Assembly: GCA_037954235.1 (NCBI GenBank)
Contig: JBBMOA010000022.1
Span: 3,519,001-3,583,000, forward strand
Origin: Aulostomus chinensis
Lineage: Eukaryota > Chordata > Actinopteri > Syngnathiformes > Aulostomidae
Direction of reading: 5' to 3'
Length of the DNA stretch: 64,000 nucleotides
The notes under the pieces are model-generated. The model saw only the letters and a program-made list of their open reading frames with translations, did not search any database and had not been told where the DNA came from. A program made the position numbers and the translations under genes. This document shows, piece by piece, positions 45,198 to 57,741 of the stretch (the stretch's first letter is position 1; every line of letters starts with the position of its first letter).

Positions 45198-48100
45198 AAA
45201 TAGCCCCAGTCACTGTCATAGGTAGGTCAGACAGCTTCTGTAAAGGTGGTACCATCATGATGGGTGCTGGGCGAACGATAGATTTCTGGACAGACGAGGT
45301 AGCAAACTATACTTGGACAACACAGCTGTCCAATTATATGACCTCATTGGCTGTAACGGTCAGCTGGTGTCGGTTAATTCCATATTAATTGTTGTAATGT
45401 TCACTGACAACCATCATCTGCCCTCCTCGTTTATCCAGTGTGATATCGCAGCCGCTGGACCTCATCATGGCTGCCGTGGACGCTAAGGGAACCATGAAGG
45501 ACTTCTGCTGCGTGGCGTGTCTCTCGTCTTTCAAAGCCAAAGCCGCGTCCGCCAAAACACCACAACCGCTCTGCAGCATGTGCAATAAACCCTGCGCTGT
45601 AAGGCAGCAGAAAATGTAGTTCCTTGCCAACAAAGTTGTTCGTTTTAAGTTCAAACTGCTGTACTCGCTGTTCTTTTATCGTCCCTCCCGTAGGGTTCCC
45701 GTCAGGTGATTCTGAATGGCGGCGTCCTCAAGTTTTGCAGCAACGTTTGTATGCAAGGTTTCTGCAGAGACAACATGGTCGTCTGTGAGAGCTGCTGCTC
45801 CTACTGCCCCAACAAACCCCTCACCCTGAAGCTGGAGGACGGCGCCAAAAACTTTTGCGGTGAAGAATGCCTCATTTCATACAGAGAGGTACAGAAACCA
45901 AACCAACAGCACTTAACCTCCGTCATTCATGGAAACTAACCTCTAGCAGTTATTCACTATCCAAGTATCTGTGGATCACCAAACCTGCAGCTGGATGAAG
46001 AAGACGTGGATCACGTCAGACGATGAGCTCGAGAGTTTCTAACAGACGTTTTTGGACAGTTGTTAGCTAGCGGTGTTTTGATTTTGGTTTTTTTAAAGCT
46101 GTCAGCTGCCGTTAGCGTGAGGCTAAATGTACCTAACTGGCACTTTCGGCACTCCGGAGTCACAAAGAAATAATGCGAGTGGTAAAAAAAAAGAAAAAAA
46201 TTGTCTTTGTCAGCTTTAAACAGCCGTTTGTGAGTGCTTTAAAACCCCCTCAGCTTCTGGTGGTGGTTTTACAGGATCTCTGTACGCGTCTTGGCTCGTG
46301 TCTGCCATCAACACTCCTTCATGAGTTTGTTTTATATTTTGCTCCTCTGCAGACGATGCAGACACACAGCTGCACCATGTGCCACGCCTCTCAACCGGTG
46401 TCAAACATGGTTCACTTTCAAAGCAGTGAGAAGACGGTGGAGCTCTTCTGCAGTCGCCCGTGTCTGGCTTCATACAAGCTTAAGCCAGCAGGATGTCAAG
46501 GTATGCCTCAATTCAATTATAAAACGATGGGATTGTCTGTTCTCAGTTCTTCCTCCCACTTTGCCGTAGTTGAGTGTCCAAATTCCAAATTACATTTTTT
46601 TTGTTGTTGTTTTGGTGTAAAAACTTTAAAACACTATAATGTCAGTGGTGAAAAAACACGAAAAGGAATGAATTTACAGTTCTGGAAGGTTGTCATTGCA
46701 GCAATCCTCCAATCATTCATCTGGACATCCTCACGTGGTGTTCTTTGTTTGGCCCCTGCTGTATCAACCTGCACCAGGAGTTGACATCCATGAGGGTGGG
46801 GCTTTTGTTGCTTTGCGCTGGCGACAGGGAGGATGGAAGCGTCGGGTTTTTGAGTTGTTTCATGGTTCGTGCTGTCATGAAAAACCTGGACAAGTCTTGG
46901 AATCTAAAAATAATAATAATATTCAGGCCAATATTATGTCAAAGATTAATGGAAGTCTGGCCCCAATTTAGGGATTTACATGTTATTTATGATTTTAAAA
47001 AGTCACACAGTAGCAGTCGTCTAAGATGGTGAAATAGTGACATGATATTCAGATTTAAGTGTTGCGATTCTCTCCATCCATTTAGTTTGATTAGATTTGA
47101 ATCGGTTGTCAGTTCTGAACTTCAATGCTGACAACAACGTCATTTTGGCCCGATTTTTTTTTTTTTTTTTTTTAAACAGATAAAAAAAAATAATTGGTTT
47201 TGTTTCCTGACAGTTTACGTTTTCCACTCTAAGTCTGCCCGCGTGTGCGCGGATGTTTCACGCGCTGTGATCTGATTCTCCACGCAGGGAAGGAGGCTGT
47301 TGAGTTGTGGACGACGCCGAAATTTACTTTTGCCAAGCAGTGGGCGTTCTGTTGCCACTGTGGAACGAAGCTGCAGGTGGGACAGGAAATTTGCCAGCTG
47401 AACAACTCAAAGGAGGTTTTCTGCTCTGCGTCCTGCCTCTCTCTCGAGCATCCCCACATCCAAGCAGTCCACAAAAACTGCAGCAACTGCGATCAGTATG
47501 TCCAGGATGTTTTCTTCCATTTCTTTTTGTTAATCTATTGATGAATTACAGTTTTTATCTTTATTTTGATTTGTCAGTAAAAAAGGAAGGTAATGGAGAA
47601 CAAAGAGAATGAGAAGAGATGAATCATTGGTCTACTTGTTAAAGTTAGAGGCTGCAGCATTTACCTCCAAAAGGAAAGGAGGCTTCTTTCTGCTGGTCAG
47701 ATCTTCTGCAATTTAAAAAAATATAAATGATTGTGTTATTTCCAAGGCCAAGGATTTTTCCAGATTTGTTTGGTTGATTGATTGTCAGACTGCCAGCAGG
47801 ATCCCTTAAAACTGTGAGCATAACCCTCCTCTGGTTTCCCTCAGGGTGATAACACGGCCTCATAACATCATCCTGGCTCCTGTGGACGACTCTGGAACTA
47901 TGAGGGAGCTGTGCAGTGAGACCTGCCTCGCCTTCGTCAAGTCCAGGAGGGACGTAGCTGCCGTAAACCGTCCACCACTTCAGGGACCTCGGACAGCGTG
48001 CACGATGTGTTCCAAGTTTTCTTTTGTAAGGAAGAAATTCGCTGTTGCTCTTTTGATTGATCTGACATGGAGAGGACATCAGTCGCCCACATCAGTGTCC

Positions 48101-51100
48101 CACCGTCATCTCTCAGATGTGTAGATGCTCGCTTCATTTTCGTTGTTGTTGGTTATAACTAGCGCTCGCTAAGGGAGTGCCACGGGGATGGCACAATTTT
48201 TGGAGGACAACCTGAAAGTTTTCAGCGACGTGTGCATCGACTACACCGCAGACTGTCAAGAGATGCGCTTGTCCTGCTTTTGCCACGATGACGTTTGTAA
48301 TCTTGTTTAGCCTCTTGTTAGCCACAGCAGTTTTTAAAATGCCTTAGAATTCCCCAAGTGTGGTACTTCTTGACAGATTTTATATTTTAATGGTATTAAG
48401 TACATGTAAGCGTCGGACCTTATCCAAGCTAGTTCACCAGAAATTCCTAGAATTTGTGTCAAGGGAACCGGTTGTTCACACTGCTAACTTACCTCCAGGT
48501 TTTAGGACTCATGTGCCACTCACAAGCCAGACTGGGACTTGTCTACACGGGAAATACATATTAGAACGATTGATTCATTTATTTTTTTCATCAGATTTTC
48601 TGACAAGTTGGGAAAATAAGAATACCACCAGGTCTATAATTGATTCTGGAGGCACTCGTGAGGGCAGCAGCATTCCTCAGCCCAGGCACCACGCTGACAG
48701 ACGCGTGCTTTGACTGGACGCACTCACTAAACCCAATGTAATGAACACATTTTCCTTCGTCATCCTCAGTGCAAATACAGGCTGGCCGTGGACAACAATC
48801 CCGTGAGACTCTGCTCCGACGAATGTTTCGCCAAATACCACGGTGACAGAAACATACCGATAGCTACCTGTGACATCTGCAGCTCCGTCTTCATGGACAA
48901 ACCGCTGGTGCTGAGGATGCAGGACGGTCGTAGAAACATCTGCAGTGAGGAATGCCTGGTCAAGTTTAAACAGGTGGGGGATCAACTCACTCGGTCTCTG
49001 GGGTCCATTGACCTCACTGGTAAATGGGAATGAGCCGGGGCTGGCATTTTTGTGGCAATAAGACTTTTGGAATTTGGAGGAATTTGAGTTCATAACAAAA
49101 GACAGTGAGATAACAGTGAAAGTGCTGTGAAAGGTTGAATATTTTCTGTGGGATTTTTTTTTTTTTTTAGCCTATAAGGTTTTGCAAGGTTCCTGACATT
49201 GTCATTCTCTCTTTTTTTTTCTTTTTTTTTTTAGAGAGTTGAAACCTCTCAGTTGTGTCCCATGTGCCAGACGTCCCATCAGATGTCAGACATGGTTGAA
49301 AACAAAACCGCTGACGGCGAGATTGACTTTTTCTGCAGCCACCAATGTATGTTGGTACACCAGTCCCAGTCGTTCCCTGTCCCAGGTAATGCACAGGCAT
49401 GTTTTGAACACTTTGTTTTTCTGATTTATTTTGGAAGGTGCAGTTGAAACAAATGTGACCGTTCATGCAAAGTAGCAGATTACATTTGTTAGATGATTTG
49501 CAGTTTTCCTCACAACATCCAGTCTTTTCTTTGCGTCTTGTACAGAATAGATCAGTAGCTTGAGCAGCAAACAGTCTCAGTGCTCAGTAAACATGGATAA
49601 CACCCAGACACGTGTCCCTAGGGAGGAGCAGCCCATCGTCCTGCGTCGACGAGGAAAAAAGGGTGGCGAGAGACAGTAAAGAGGTGATGAGTGACACGAA
49701 GGAGATGAAGAACGACGAGGTGATGCCATCAGAGGAAGTGAAGCCGTCAGTACCTCATCTGGACTTTGTGAGTATGGTGTTCAATGTCGTAGTGATTGAG
49801 AACCCCTGAGGTCCGACAGTGATGCGACAATGCTTGCAGTCAGTATAACATTGATAAACTGGTGCAGCACCAGACTGACGATGTGAGGTGGCAGCGCAAC
49901 CAAAATTGATTCAGTTATGGTCCAGGGGGCGGGGCGGCTCGGAGATAGAGTGGCCATCTATCGCCCGAAGGGTCGCTGGTTCAATCCCCACTTCCCCCGG
50001 TGACCATGAGCAAGAGACTGAACCCCCAATTGCTCCTGATGGCCCTGCGACGGACTGGCGACCCGTCCAGGGTGAACCCTGCCTCTCACCCAATATCAGC
50101 TGGGCACCATCACCGTGACCCTTAATGGATAAGCGGTATAGAAAATGGATGGATGGATCGATCAATGGGAATTCAGGTCTATAAAAGATCCTGTATCAAT
50201 ATAGTTAATGCAGAACAGCCGATTGTGTCTGTGGAAAACTCTGGTGATATTAAACCAGCAAGAGAACCCTGCTTCCCTGCTTCAAATCTCCTCAGAACAC
50301 TGACGAGAACACAAGCCTGGAAGGAACATTAAAGAACTCAGCTGGTCTTGCTGGCGTGACGCATCACGGACAGGCTCAGAGGATCTAGCCTGGGCGAACT
50401 GTGATTGTCATGAACGAGACGATGCCAGCTGATAATGTTTGTATGGCTGTAGTGCAGCTCGACCTGGAGCTGAGGATGGTTGAGTGATGAAGCTAATACA
50501 AGGTTGAAGGCTTTATTTTGAAAGATTTTGATAACCAGAGTACCCCAAACACAGCCTTGGAATTGAATCAGTCGAGTACGGCAACAAAGCACAGTGCTAA
50601 ATAGGTGAAGTTGCAAAAATCGTGCACTCCAGGCTGTAGTTTGCAGACGTGGCACCTTTTCACCTTGTGAGTGTGCGGGAAGAGTTTGTGCACTTGAGTC
50701 TAGATTGTTAATCAGTCACTTCTCTTACTATCAAGATAAAAGAAGAGCCCGTTGATGAGGAGTACAACCAGGATTTCCCGTCGCTCAGGTCCACGGAAGA
50801 CATCAAAAATGAGTCAGATGGCTCACAGGTAAGCATTAAATTTGTCTGGAAGCCATAGAGGCTAAGGGCCCTAGTGTTGCGTGCGCCTGAAACCGCTGCA
50901 GCTCTGGAGAGACGTACTATTGAAGACAGCCAAATTAGAGTTCAGAGGAGATGCTGAGGTCCGCTTGTCCCTCGGCTCACGAGAATTGCACTGCTGACTC
51001 CAAAAATGTGAGCTACTCCTGCTGTACTCCTGCAGAGGCGTCTGCACAGTAACTCAAGTGATGAGATCAGAAATGACCACGAGACAGCGTGAACGATGAG

Positions 51101-54100
51101 GCCTAAGTATTTGTGATCTCTGGTGATGAAAGTTGTAAAGATGTCAGCAGTTTGACTCCAAAGTGTCCATGCCAGGAGCTGTTTCCTGGTCAGGGAGGGC
51201 AGACTTCTCCCACACACGGTTCATCAACAATGAAAAATAGGCAACGGGTCTTTGTCTTGAAAGCCTTTCACCTTCACCAGGACGTGGAATGAAACAAAAC
51301 AATGACAGCAGTGAACGCTCATCTAGACATGAAGGTTAAGAAGCCCTCAACAGTCGTATCACTGTGTGGTTCTGTTGCTGATAGGAGGATTTCAAGATCA
51401 TTGCAGTCTTCTCTCTGTCGGGAAACCCCGCCCCCGCAGCCCCTGCACCCACACCTCCCACCCTCACCCACATGGATGTTCTGGCATCCTGTTCCCACTG
51501 CACTCAAGTCCTGGTGGATGGGGAGACCATTTACCAGAGGAAAGATCACCTTGATACCTTCTGCTCCACCTCCTGCCTTTTTAAATTTTACGAAATGAAG
51601 CCAGTTAAGAGGAGCTGCCTCTTCTGCCTCCGGTGAGTCATACGGTGATGTTTTTGCCATTTCTGGCTTATTTGGCACCATGAAATATAGTCATTTCAGT
51701 ATCTGATAGTGTGGAGAAAGTGTAGCAATTTTTATTTGAGCATGTGGTGTGTTGATAGAAGGCTTTATTTTTTTAAATTATCATAAATTTAAAAATAAAA
51801 TTTCTCACCGTATTCTGGTACTGAAAGACAGGTGAAGCCTCCGATTTGTCATCAGTTACATTGTTCAGAGTTGGGAGGTTTCAAAGTGATCCTGCGTTAT
51901 TCTCTCAGGGAGTTGACACGGACTCAGGAGGTCATCCAGGACTCGTCGGACTCTGAGGGGCCGGTGAAGATCTTCTGTAGTCAGAACTGCCTGTCCTCCT
52001 TCAACTACAAGTCAGCCATCAATTGCAAAACCTCCATCAAGGCAGCCACGCTGCAGTGCAACATGTGCAGCAGATACTGCATCGTAAGACTCAGGAAGCT
52101 TATAAACCTCACACAACTTCGCAGGCGTGACATCTTTCTGTAGACCAACATGGAATCAAGCCTCCCTGTGGGCTCCCTTGATCGAAGCGATGGGTTTTGG
52201 GATTTTTGATTACAGTAGAAAAGAGGCTCTGTGGCCAACAAAGTTAATAAGACTTTGACACAATTTGAGACACATTTTTTTTCAGCAAGATCACCTGATT
52301 TTTGAAGCATAAATCCAATTGTTAGAATACATATTTATCTTCCTGCAAAAATAAAAGCAAACCCTGCCTTGGATGCGTGACCTCAGTGTAACAAAGCTGG
52401 CTTCATGCTTCCCCTGACAAGTCCACAACAACCTCTGTAGTCCCGTTTCGTCACTTACATGCAGCCACAGTTTTTAAGACTCATAAAATCCTTGAGATTC
52501 ACTTACTGACATGTTGCGTGTGGTAGAACAGAACTTTGAGATTTATCAAGCAGCTGTGAACTGCTTCAATTCAGTCATTTAACCAAAAACCCAATCAAAA
52601 CTCACATTGAGTCTAAGACGAGGGACTTGGTCATGAACCACTGCTAACTTACTTGAATTTTAAAACTCATCCCCCATGTCTCTTTCTAACATGACGTTCT
52701 TTTATATTCTATTTGTTAGGCTTCAAAATAAGTCTGTCGCACAGAAGAGTAGGGATGTTGTTGATGTCCAACAAGTGTGAACAGAATTTCTCATGTTATC
52801 CTCTAGTTTTTTGAAAACGCTCAACACGATACTACCTAGAAAAGCTTTTTTTTTTTCACTCAAACTCTTCTCTGTTATTTTAGTTTATCTAAGTGGACTC
52901 AAGCCAATGTTATTCCTCCCTCAGAGCAAAAAAGAGATCATTCATGGGGACACGGTCTACAAAGTCTGCAGTGACTCCTGCTTCCTTCACTTCTGCAAAC
53001 TGAACAAGCTCTCCGTGTGCGAGAACTGTCACTCCTGCTGCTGCGCGCCGCTCAGGCTCAACATGGAGGAGGGCTGCAAAGCACTGTGCAGTGCAGATTG
53101 TTTGTCTCAGTTCAAGCAAGTAAGTGAATCTGAAATAAAACGCATTAAAAAGACTTTAAATGTTTTGCACATCTAATGAACTTCAAGACTGGAAGCAGGA
53201 TAGGTTTTTTTTATAGCTTGTTGGGCCTCAGTTTCGGCGACAGTTGTGACTAAAGGCCCAGTGTTGCCTGCCTGTCATGACCGTAATATTTCAGGAAAGA
53301 GAATTCCCTCCGATTTTCGAGTCATTCACTCGGATTCACGGATGAACCGATAAGATGTTGGTGGTCCAACTGCAGAAAACACATTTTTGATCATCACTCA
53401 AGTATTCACATGGTAACTGTGACAGTTCCATGAAAACGCCTCACAGCATGTTTCAGTGACTGCTTCCACCAGGGTTATGTGGTCATAGGCGCTTGTCTGT
53501 TTGTGGGTTAACTCGAAAAAAATGTGAGTGATTTTTCATCAGACAGGATGAAACTGTTGTTTGGATTTTGGGATTCGGAACCCAGACGTGATGATGCTCT
53601 GTGCTCTCTGAGTGGCCCCTTGTTTATTTTGCGGAGAGAAGATACTTTAAAACAGTTTTACAGTACAAATTTAACTCAGGACTGTCAGAATCTGACACTC
53701 TTCAACAAGAACAGCAGGTGTCTTAAAGTGAACGTAGCATATTTCAAACAAAAAAATAGAATCCTATGAATAAACACTGCAAATAGACTCCTTTTTATTA
53801 AATGTATGCTCAGATTCTATTGAGTTGCTTCAGGGGTTTAACATTCGGCCTTCATTGTTACTCTGCAGAAAACCAAGACTAAGCAGCCCTGCTCCATGTG
53901 CGGCACTCTTCATCCGATGTCCGACATGACGGAAAACACCAACGGTACAGATGTGCTGGAGCTCTTCTGCACCAGCAGCTGTGTAATGGCTTCCCAGATC
54001 CAGGCGATCAGTTCATCAGGTGCTGAACAATCACGTTGATGAGTGTGTTTGCTTCCTCACTGTCGTTGTAGTGACGGTTTTGGTCTGAGAATGAAAGTCA

Positions 54101-56849
54101 GACTTCACTTGAGAGTATTTGGCCTTTGAAGTACTCATGTTTAGATGTATGGAGCTTTTTACCTCCCGCTTTAGTGCTTAGTGACTCCAGAATGTAGACA
54201 GAACCCGTATTTTTTATGATTATACTTTAGTTTATTGAGCATGAAGCTCCCAAACAAATCACAGCCCCTCCAGGCTGGTGCTTCCATGAACGAGAGCCAA
54301 ACCCAAAGTGTTGTGGTTTATTTTTAGCACCGATCGTAGTGTTTGCAGATTAGCATACGGCTGGATTATAGTTATGAGTTTGGCATGTTTTTGGACAGTT
54401 AGGGTTAATTGTAGTTGATGGCCTCGGAGCGCTCGTTGCTTCAAGCTAAATACACGTGCTTGCTCTTTATGCAGTATTGAGTCAAAGAAGTGAAGCAGTG
54501 GTAAAAACAAACAAACAAGGTGGTGAGCAGATACCTACATGTGAGTATTTTAGAAGGCCAAACACAAAATACTGAAGTAATTTGATTTTGTGCATTAAAT
54601 TCTCATCCTTAACTCAGCTCAAATGTCCCAGTTGACCTCAGTCTCTTGCTGTCGCTGGTGGATTTTAGTGTTCATTTATACGTGTTGCATCAGCCTGTAA
54701 ATAACTGCTTCTGCTGCACGGCAATGATGAAACCTCTGGTCCACAGGTACCTCACTCAACTGTGATAACTGTGGAAGGAACACGGTCCCGGCCTGCCACA
54801 TCGCCATGTCAGATGCCTCCATCAGAAACTTCTGCACTCTAACCTGTGCCATGGCTTTTAAGGTAACTCAGGCTTCTCTGGTGGTGGCACCTGGTAAATA
54901 CGCGTGTCTGCTGCAGGGTCGTTTGACCTGGGAGTCAGTGCTGCTCAGACCTTCACAAAAGCTGTGTTAGGGAGGTTTTTGGTTAGTGGGAATGATCTGA
55001 TGGCCAGTTTAAACCGCACAAGTGTCATATGTGCTATGTTTTTCCTAAATTTAAACACTTTCCGCGTTTATTTTTCTTTTCATGCAACAGGCGACCCAGA
55101 AAGAGAAGTATGTTGAAGCTAACCCCGCCGGAGCCCCCGAGCAGACCCAGTGCAATATCCCTAAGCCGCCAGAGAAGCTGCAATGTGCCAAGTGTAGCCG
55201 TGTCATAAAAACTACACCCAGAGTTGTCCAGGAAAAGGTTTGTTGGCTCTGTTTTATGGAATATTGTACTTCACATACACTGTGATGGTGTCAAATAAGC
55301 CCGTTTTTGAAAAAGCTTGGAAAAAAAATGTTAAACTGATCACTTCCTCTCCAGGTGTGATATCCACTTCAGCGAGGGGATCCTTTAAAAGATCAGTACC
55401 TTTACCAGTGCCCTGAGCTCAGTGCTGGTTCATGAACAATAGTTTTGCTCCATGGCATTTTTACACTTTCATAACAGTTTAAAAATATGAAAACTTAAAC
55501 CAGTTTACCAAAACAATGCTAAAAGATTCCACCACACTTGTATTAAGGTTTACAAAAGCACTCTGTCTTGCCGTGAAAGTTATACGCAGTTTAAGTTTGG
55601 TTAAATTTCTTTCCTCTGTGTGTGTCCGAACAGGGCAAAACCGATTTTGTGTGCAGCCTTGCATGCTCTCAAGAGTTGAATCGCCTCAACAAGGTCATGG
55701 GAAAGTGTGAACACTGTAAGAATGAAGCGATCATCAGAGAAACCAAGAGGGTGAACAATAAAGACTGCTTCTTCTGCAGTGACGGTAAGAAAACTGGACG
55801 GAGAAAAATTCTTTATGACCCAAGTGAGCCAAGAGTGATGCATCGAAAGAAGACGTGTCAGTGAAGACTGGAATAAGGTGTGATTGTCTCCTCTTTGCTT
55901 CTCAGGCTGCAAAAAGCTGTTTGGACATGAACTGGAGAAGAAGTGGGGGCGATACTGTCGGTCGTGTGCTTACTGCCTCTCTATCTCCAAGATGGTGGTG
56001 ACGCCGGAGTCCAAAACCGCCTCGGAGGAGTTCTGCTCTGAAGGCTGCAGATCCAAATACAAAATCCTGTGCAGTGATGTAAGCAGAGGGTGAAGTTCAC
56101 CTGATTAAATTGGATCCAAGCTTGACGTGTACATCAGTGTTTTTTTTTTTTTTTAAATCAGTCTGAGCAAGAATATTATTTAATTTTATTTGTAAAGTGC
56201 CGACATCAGCAAGAGTATCACCCCTAATCTGCCGGGCCCTTTCTGGTACAGATGAGTGTGAGATTCTAATGTCGGTGCTGAAACACGGATGTTTCCAAAC
56301 TACTGTTGGCTCCATCTGCAAAACCTCTATTGTTTTATCAACTTTGCAATGTAATTTTATCATTTTGACACGTTGCTTCTCCCAGATCCTTGTTCCAGCT
56401 CCATTGTGTTTCTGTATGTAAGAACTGGAAAAAACAGTACAAATGTTTTCTTTCAGGCTGCCAAATGCGACAACTGTGGCACCAAAGGGAAACTTAACCA
56501 GCAGCTTCCCGGTCTTGGGCATGTCAAACACTTCTGTGACCGCAAGTGTCTCCTACAATTCTGTAATAAAATGAAAAAAGGCCACTTTGTCAACATAGGT
56601 GAGTATATTTTGTCTTCTCATCCCTGAGTGTGTGGTCTGTGTGTGTTTGTGCAAGATTGCAATCAGTACGTTCCCAGCTGAACTGATGGAGAGGTAGTCT
56701 TGTTCCAGCTGGTCGTCTGATCCGGTCTCTTCTTCTGCTGCTCCTGCAGGAGCAGCTGAGGCCTCCCCCGTCATCACTAACGTCATCTCACTCGCTAGTC
56801 TTCTGAATCGGCAGAAGACCTTCGCAACCAGCTCTTCACAGCACGGTAC

Positions 56850-56886
<37 letters not shown>

Positions 56887-57700
56887 GCTAGAAGTAGTCT
56901 TTATTCTCAAGGTGTCATTTTTTTTTTATAATAAAGACTGTTAAACAAGTGACCCCCTGTTCCAAGTACGAACAGTTGGGTCTTGAAGTTTGAGAACCCT
57001 TGGAAGTAGAAGGTAAATGATAGAACGACTCGTGTAGTTAGGTTCAGTTCCTGCGCTGCTCCGTTAAATCAAGATTTATTCCATGAGGACAGAAATGTGT
57101 TGATTCCTGTAGTTGGTTTTCTCTGGACTCAACCCTGTCGTCCCTCCACAGACTCCGCCCCTGACATTCAAACGAGGGTCCTTGGACATGTAAGTCTACC
57201 AGCTGGTAACGCTCGTATCAAGTGTCCCGCTTCCACACACGATCTCAGAAGTTACCATCACCGACTGTGTTGACTCAGACGGCGGTGATCTGACTGTTAG
57301 CCTTCCTCCAAAAACAGTAACTCTTGTCAGGCGTTCAGACGAGTTGAAAGCTTTCCTGCCATGTTGCTGCCGGCGTATATTTGGACTGTTTGCCCGCTGA
57401 ATACGCGGAAAAATGAGCCGGGAGCTGAGTTTGTAAGACGGGTTGTCGAGGGTGGAGCTTTGAAAACTCCTGTAAAACTTCATTGTGCAGAGAAACAAAA
57501 GTGTTCTGATCTCAGTTCTGTAGCAGAACTGAGATCAGAACACTTTGAAGGACCTCACTGAGGTGAAGGTCATCAGAAAAGACGCAAAAGTGTCCCACTC
57601 AGATTGTTGTCTCATGCATGTCTGAATGATTCCGTCCGTATAAACGGAGTCAAAGTGCTATCAGGCACATTCCTGGCAGCAGCTTTCATTATCATTATCA

Positions 57701-57741
<41 letters not shown>

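Larger units (their letters stand above)
43407..46500 (+). other. zmym4: MYM module 1 of second ZMYM gene
   Basis: Exons of 74, 114, 161, 160, 195 and 148 nt correspond to exons 5-10 of the first gene (74, 153, 233, 208, 204, 151 nt). Fingers: CSHCRTSMLKGQTAYQRKGF...VFCSKAC...CHSC; FCCVAC...CSMC; FCSNVC...CESC...FCGEEC; SCTMC...FCSRPC. The opening exon keeps ELKILIPKLNI in place of [11 protein letters not shown]. Confidence 0.85.

Noticed and set aside
49925..50000. tRNA-like A and B boxes
   Set aside because: They belong to SINE heads (also at 19300-19370 and 60740-60815), followed by SINE bodies, so they are not functional tRNA genes.
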